DNA of 64,000 bases from Cytophagales bacterium (GTDB lineage Bacteria; Bacteroidota; Bacteroidia; Cytophagales; Spirosomataceae). A model generated the notes under the pieces. That model was not told where the DNA came from and ran no database searches. It saw only the letters and a list, made by a program, of their open reading frames with translations. Both the position numbers and the translations under genes were made by a program. Position 1 is the first letter of the stretch. Each line of letters opens with the position of its first letter. This document shows, piece by piece, positions 61,889 through 64,000 of this stretch. The stretch lies in assembly GCA_013298025.1 (NCBI GenBank), contig JAAFJE010000004.1, forward strand, positions 114,528 to 178,527. Direction: 5' to 3'.

Positions 61889-62449
61889 CTAAACCGACAT
61901 AATATCTTTTTCTTTGTCAACAAAAATGCTATCTACTTTCGTGATATAGCTATCGGTGAGTTTTTGTACACGTTCTTCGCCTGCTTTTACTGCATCTTCC
62001 GAAACCCCTTCATTTTTCAATTTACGGATAGAATCATTGGCTTCTTGACGCACCTTTCTGACGTTTACCTTGGCAGTTTCGATTTCGTTTTTCACTCTTT
62101 TTACCAATTCTTTCCGACGCTCTTCGGTCATAGGAGGTAAGTTCAAGCGAATCACTTCACCGTCGTTCATCGGAGCGAGTCCTACGTTCGAGTTACGAAT
62201 CACCTTTTCGATTTCGTTAATCATCTTTCTTTCAAAAGGCTTTACCACAATGGTACGAGCATCAGGCGTAGAGATACTAGCCGCACCCGTAAGGGGCGTA
62301 AGCATTCCATAATACTCTACTTGCAAGCCATCGAGCATGGCAGGCGTGGCTTTTCCAGCACGGATTTTCGATAACTCAATCGTTAAGTGTTTGAGGGCAC
62401 CATCCATGGTTTCTTTAGCCGCATCAAGATAAAATTCTATTTCTTCCAT
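61889..62449 (-). CDS. frr: ribosome recycling factor
   Basis: A 186-residue protein matching RRF throughout: MDGALKHLTIELSKIRAGKA, PAMLDGLQVEYYGMLTPLTG, DARTIVVKPFERKMINEIEK, SNVGLAPMNDGEVIRLNLPP, MTEERRKELVKRVKNE. With EF-G it splits post-termination ribosomes. The length is the usual 185 residues. It lies 131 bases behind pyrH on the same strand, the common pyrH-frr order, but a strong hairpin stands between them. Confidence 0.98.
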   Translation of the reverse strand: MEEIEFYLDAAKETMDGALKHLTIELSKIRAGKATPAMLDGLQVEYYGMLTPLTGAASISTPDARTIVVKPFERKMINEIEKVIRNSNVGLAPMNDGEVIRLNLPPMTEERRKELVKRVKNEIETAKVNVRKVRQEANDSIRKLKNEGVSEDAVKAGEERVQKLTDSYITKVDSIFVDKEKDIMSV

Positions 62450-62513
62450 TGGTTGTTATGCGTGATTTTTGGATTCTTTTTCACAGTTGAGTAAAGCGAT
62501 ACGTATTGCCCAA

Positions 62514-62569
62514 TAAAAAAATCGGATAGCACAAAGGAATAGATTCCGGTTGTGTCATCCGATTTTTTA
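62514..62569 (-). terminator. terminator between pyrH and frr
   Basis: AAAAATCGGAT next to 62514-62526 pairs with ATCCGATTTTTT (62558-62569), with partial inner pairing (CACAA with TTGTG). On the minus strand it ends in a T-run, about 12 bases behind the pyrH stop codon. It also has T on the plus strand and so is bidirectional. Confidence 0.85.
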
Positions 62570-62580
62570 CAAATGGGGTA

Positions 62581-63291
62581 TTAGCTAATCAAAGTACCAA
62601 CATCTTCGCCGGCCACAATTTGTGTAAGATTGCCCGGTTTGTTCATATCGAATACAATGATAGGGAGTTTATTTTCTTGACAAAGCGTAAAGGCGGTAGC
62701 ATCCATGATTTTTAGACCTTTGCCAAGGGCTTCGTCAAACGAAAGCGACGAATAACGTGTAGCAGTTGGGTCTTTTTCTGGGTCTGCGGTATAAACGCCA
62801 TCTACTCTTGTACCTTTCAACACCACGTCGGCTTCGATTTCGATAGCTCTCAAGGCGGCTGCCGAATCGGTCGTAAAATAAGGGTTGCCCGTACCAGCAC
62901 TTAAAATAATGATACGTCCTTTTTCGAGGTGTCTGATAGCCCTGCGGCGAATCATCGGCTCGCAAACGGCTTCAATTTTAATGGCTGTCATCAAACGAGT
63001 AATCATGCCATGTTTTTCGAGTGAGGCTTGAATGGCCATCCCGTTGATAACGGTAGCGAGCATTCCCATGTAGTCACCTTGAACACGGTCGATACCAGCT
63101 TTGGCAGCGGTAGCTCCTCTAAAAATGTTGCCTCCACCAATAACTACGGCAATCTCGATGCCTAAGTCGTGGATTTTCTTAATTTCTAGGGCATACTGCT
63201 CTAAGATGCTTGGTTCGAGTACTTCACTTTTCGAACTGAGTGCTTCGCCTGATAATTTGAGGAGAATACGTTTGTACTTGGGTTTGTCCAT
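62581..63291 (-). CDS. pyrH: UMP kinase
   Basis: A 236-residue bacterial UMP kinase of the amino-acid-kinase fold: [15 protein letters not shown] at the start, [80 protein letters not shown] and a closing GTLIS. It phosphorylates UMP to UDP in pyrimidine synthesis and is normally hexameric and GTP-activated. ATG 63291 (MDKPKYKRI) is preferred to an upstream in-frame codon at 63315. Confidence 0.98.
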   Translation of the reverse strand: MDKPKYKRILLKLSGEALSSKSEVLEPSILEQYALEIKKIHDLGIEIAVVIGGGNIFRGATAAKAGIDRVQGDYMGMLATVINGMAIQASLEKHGMITRLMTAIKIEAVCEPMIRRRAIRHLEKGRIIILSAGTGNPYFTTDSAAALRAIEIEADVVLKGTRVDGVYTADPEKDPTATRYSSLSFDEALGKGLKIMDATAFTLCQENKLPIIVFDMNKPGNLTQIVAGEDVGTLIS

Positions 63292-63401
63292 GAGAATTGA
63301 TTTTTTCGGTCGCAAAGATAAAGAAAAATTAAGCTAAGGGCAATAGGCTAGGGGGCTTTGCGTGTGTAGTCCCGTACCTATAAATTATCAGGGTACAAAA
63401 A

Positions 63402-63432
63402 TAGCCCAACAAACGGAAAGTCTATTGGGCTA
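63402..63432 (-). terminator. terminator of the biotin carrier gene
   Basis: TAGCCCAA (63402-63409) pairs with TTGGGCTA (63425-63432); on the minus strand ATTTTTG follows. It starts 43 bases behind the stop codon of the biotin carrier gene. Confidence 0.75.
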
Positions 63433-63474
63433 AGGATGTTTTCTTTAGGGCTTGTTATTGAACGGTAAAAAATC

Positions 63475-63972
63475 TTATTCAAATTCAATCATAACTTGGT
63501 TTTTTTCTACGTTTTCTTTGGCATTTACTTTGATGCTCTTCACTTTTCCATCGCCAGTTGCCTTCAATACGTTCTCCATTTTCATGGCTTCCAAAATGAG
63601 TAAGGTATCGCCTTTTTTTACTACATCGCCCACTTGAACTTTCAGGGCTACCACCAAGCCGGGCATTGGGGCTTTGAGGTCGTTTACTTTTTTGGCACTG
63701 GCATTGCCCATGCCCAATTGTTCGAGTAGTATATCGAAACGGTCTTTTACGGCAATGGTATATTGATTTTGGTTAATTTGTATCTGAAAACTTTTGCTTT
63801 GATAATCGGCCTCAATTACTTGGGCATTGTACGAACGATTGTTGTATAAAATATGAAACTTGCCCGCTTGTACGGCGGCGATGTCCCACAACAAAGGTTG
63901 TCCGTCTATCAATAAAGCGTTGTCATTGGCGACTATTTCAAAAGTTTTATCGTTTACCTGTGCTTTTAACAT
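63475..63972 (-). CDS. biotin carboxyl carrier protein (biotin/lipoyl attachment domain)
   Basis: A 165-residue protein. The C-terminal 70 residues are a biotinyl domain with KAPMPGLVVALKVQVGDVVK and the biotin site EAMKM followed by ENVLKATGDGKVKSIKVNAK. The N-terminal 90 residues (LKAQVNDKTFEIVANDNALL, SYNAQVIEADYQSKSFQIQI) are the small beta domain found in carriers of propionyl-CoA/pyruvate/oxaloacetate-type carboxylases rather than in AccB. It carries carboxybiotin between the biotin carboxylase and a carboxyltransferase, probably encoded right of the window. Confidence 0.93.
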   Translation of the reverse strand: MLKAQVNDKTFEIVANDNALLIDGQPLLWDIAAVQAGKFHILYNNRSYNAQVIEADYQSKSFQIQINQNQYTIAVKDRFDILLEQLGMGNASAKKVNDLKAPMPGLVVALKVQVGDVVKKGDTLLILEAMKMENVLKATGDGKVKSIKVNAKENVEKNQVMIEFE

Positions 63973-64000
63973 GGTTGCTTGATGGTTTGTTTTGTTACTT

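Noticed and set aside
1..64000. tRNA, rRNA, prophage or insertion sequence
   Set aside because: None recognised by eye on either strand: no transposase, integrase or phage structural frame and no tRNA-like cloverleaf noticed; a dedicated tRNA or ncRNA scan was not possible.

Overview
The window looks like chromosomal DNA of a Bacteroidota bacterium, most likely order Cytophagales (Spirosomaceae/Cytophagaceae-like; genus not determinable here). The grounds are: a SusC/SusD pair under an ECF sigma and FecR, several TonB-dependent receptors, a PorU-like C25 protease with a type IX secretion tail, DUF2851, DUF4249 and DUF2807 (GIN) families, LytS/LytTR two-component genes, Bacteroidota-type promoters (TTG-N20-23-TAnnTTTG), starts without Shine-Dalgarno sequences, and moderate-to-low GC. 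I see no rRNA, tRNA, integrase, transposase or CRISPR array.

Layout. 1-3.4 kb: the 3' truncated front of a GH43 glycosidase, a 48-residue membrane protein, and a NagB-LmbE fusion behind a small HTH gene. 3.9-9 kb: TonB receptor plus DUF4249 lipoprotein, then MarR-like and PAS-LuxR regulators. 9.3-14.3 kb: an outer membrane protein and two paralogous lipoproteins. 14.3-21.1 kb: YceI, an OMP_b-brl_3 receptor divergent from a LytS/LytTR pair, and a histidine kinase placed just behind a 1550-residue PorU-like protein (21.1-25.8 kb). 26-31.3 kb: hybrid kinase, small porin, patatin, polyprenyl synthase. 31.4-33.05 kb: a DarT-DarG toxin-antitoxin pair. 33.1-37.6 kb: CrtW-like ketolase, an unknown gene, a PAS protein with a kinase dimerisation segment but no ATPase, DUF2851, Nudix. 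37.7-48.7 kb: one minus-strand locus of ECF sigma, FecR, SusC, SusD, GH89 alpha-N-acetylglucosaminidase and an HGSNAT/NagX-like membrane protein. 49-59 kb: an unknown membrane protein, secA, a padR-pspC-GIN operon, and an exported caspase/FGE-like protein followed by six 41-bp tandem repeats. 59.2-60.6 kb: three tightly overlapping genes that look like a toxin-antitoxin-SecB-chaperone (TAC) module, with related repeats on both sides. 60.9-64 kb: a GNAT-like protein and the housekeeping genes frr, pyrH and a biotin carrier.

How they fit. The 37.7-48.7 kb locus is a glycan-uptake system for alpha-GlcNAc-capped material. It pairs the same two protein families that act consecutively in lysosomal heparan sulfate breakdown (HGSNAT and NAGLU); the NagB fusion at 1.2-3.1 kb could take the released amino sugar into central metabolism. 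DarTG and the TAC-like module are two candidate anti-phage or addiction systems. Many intergenic gaps hold long palindromes built of short iterated words that differ from locus to locus.
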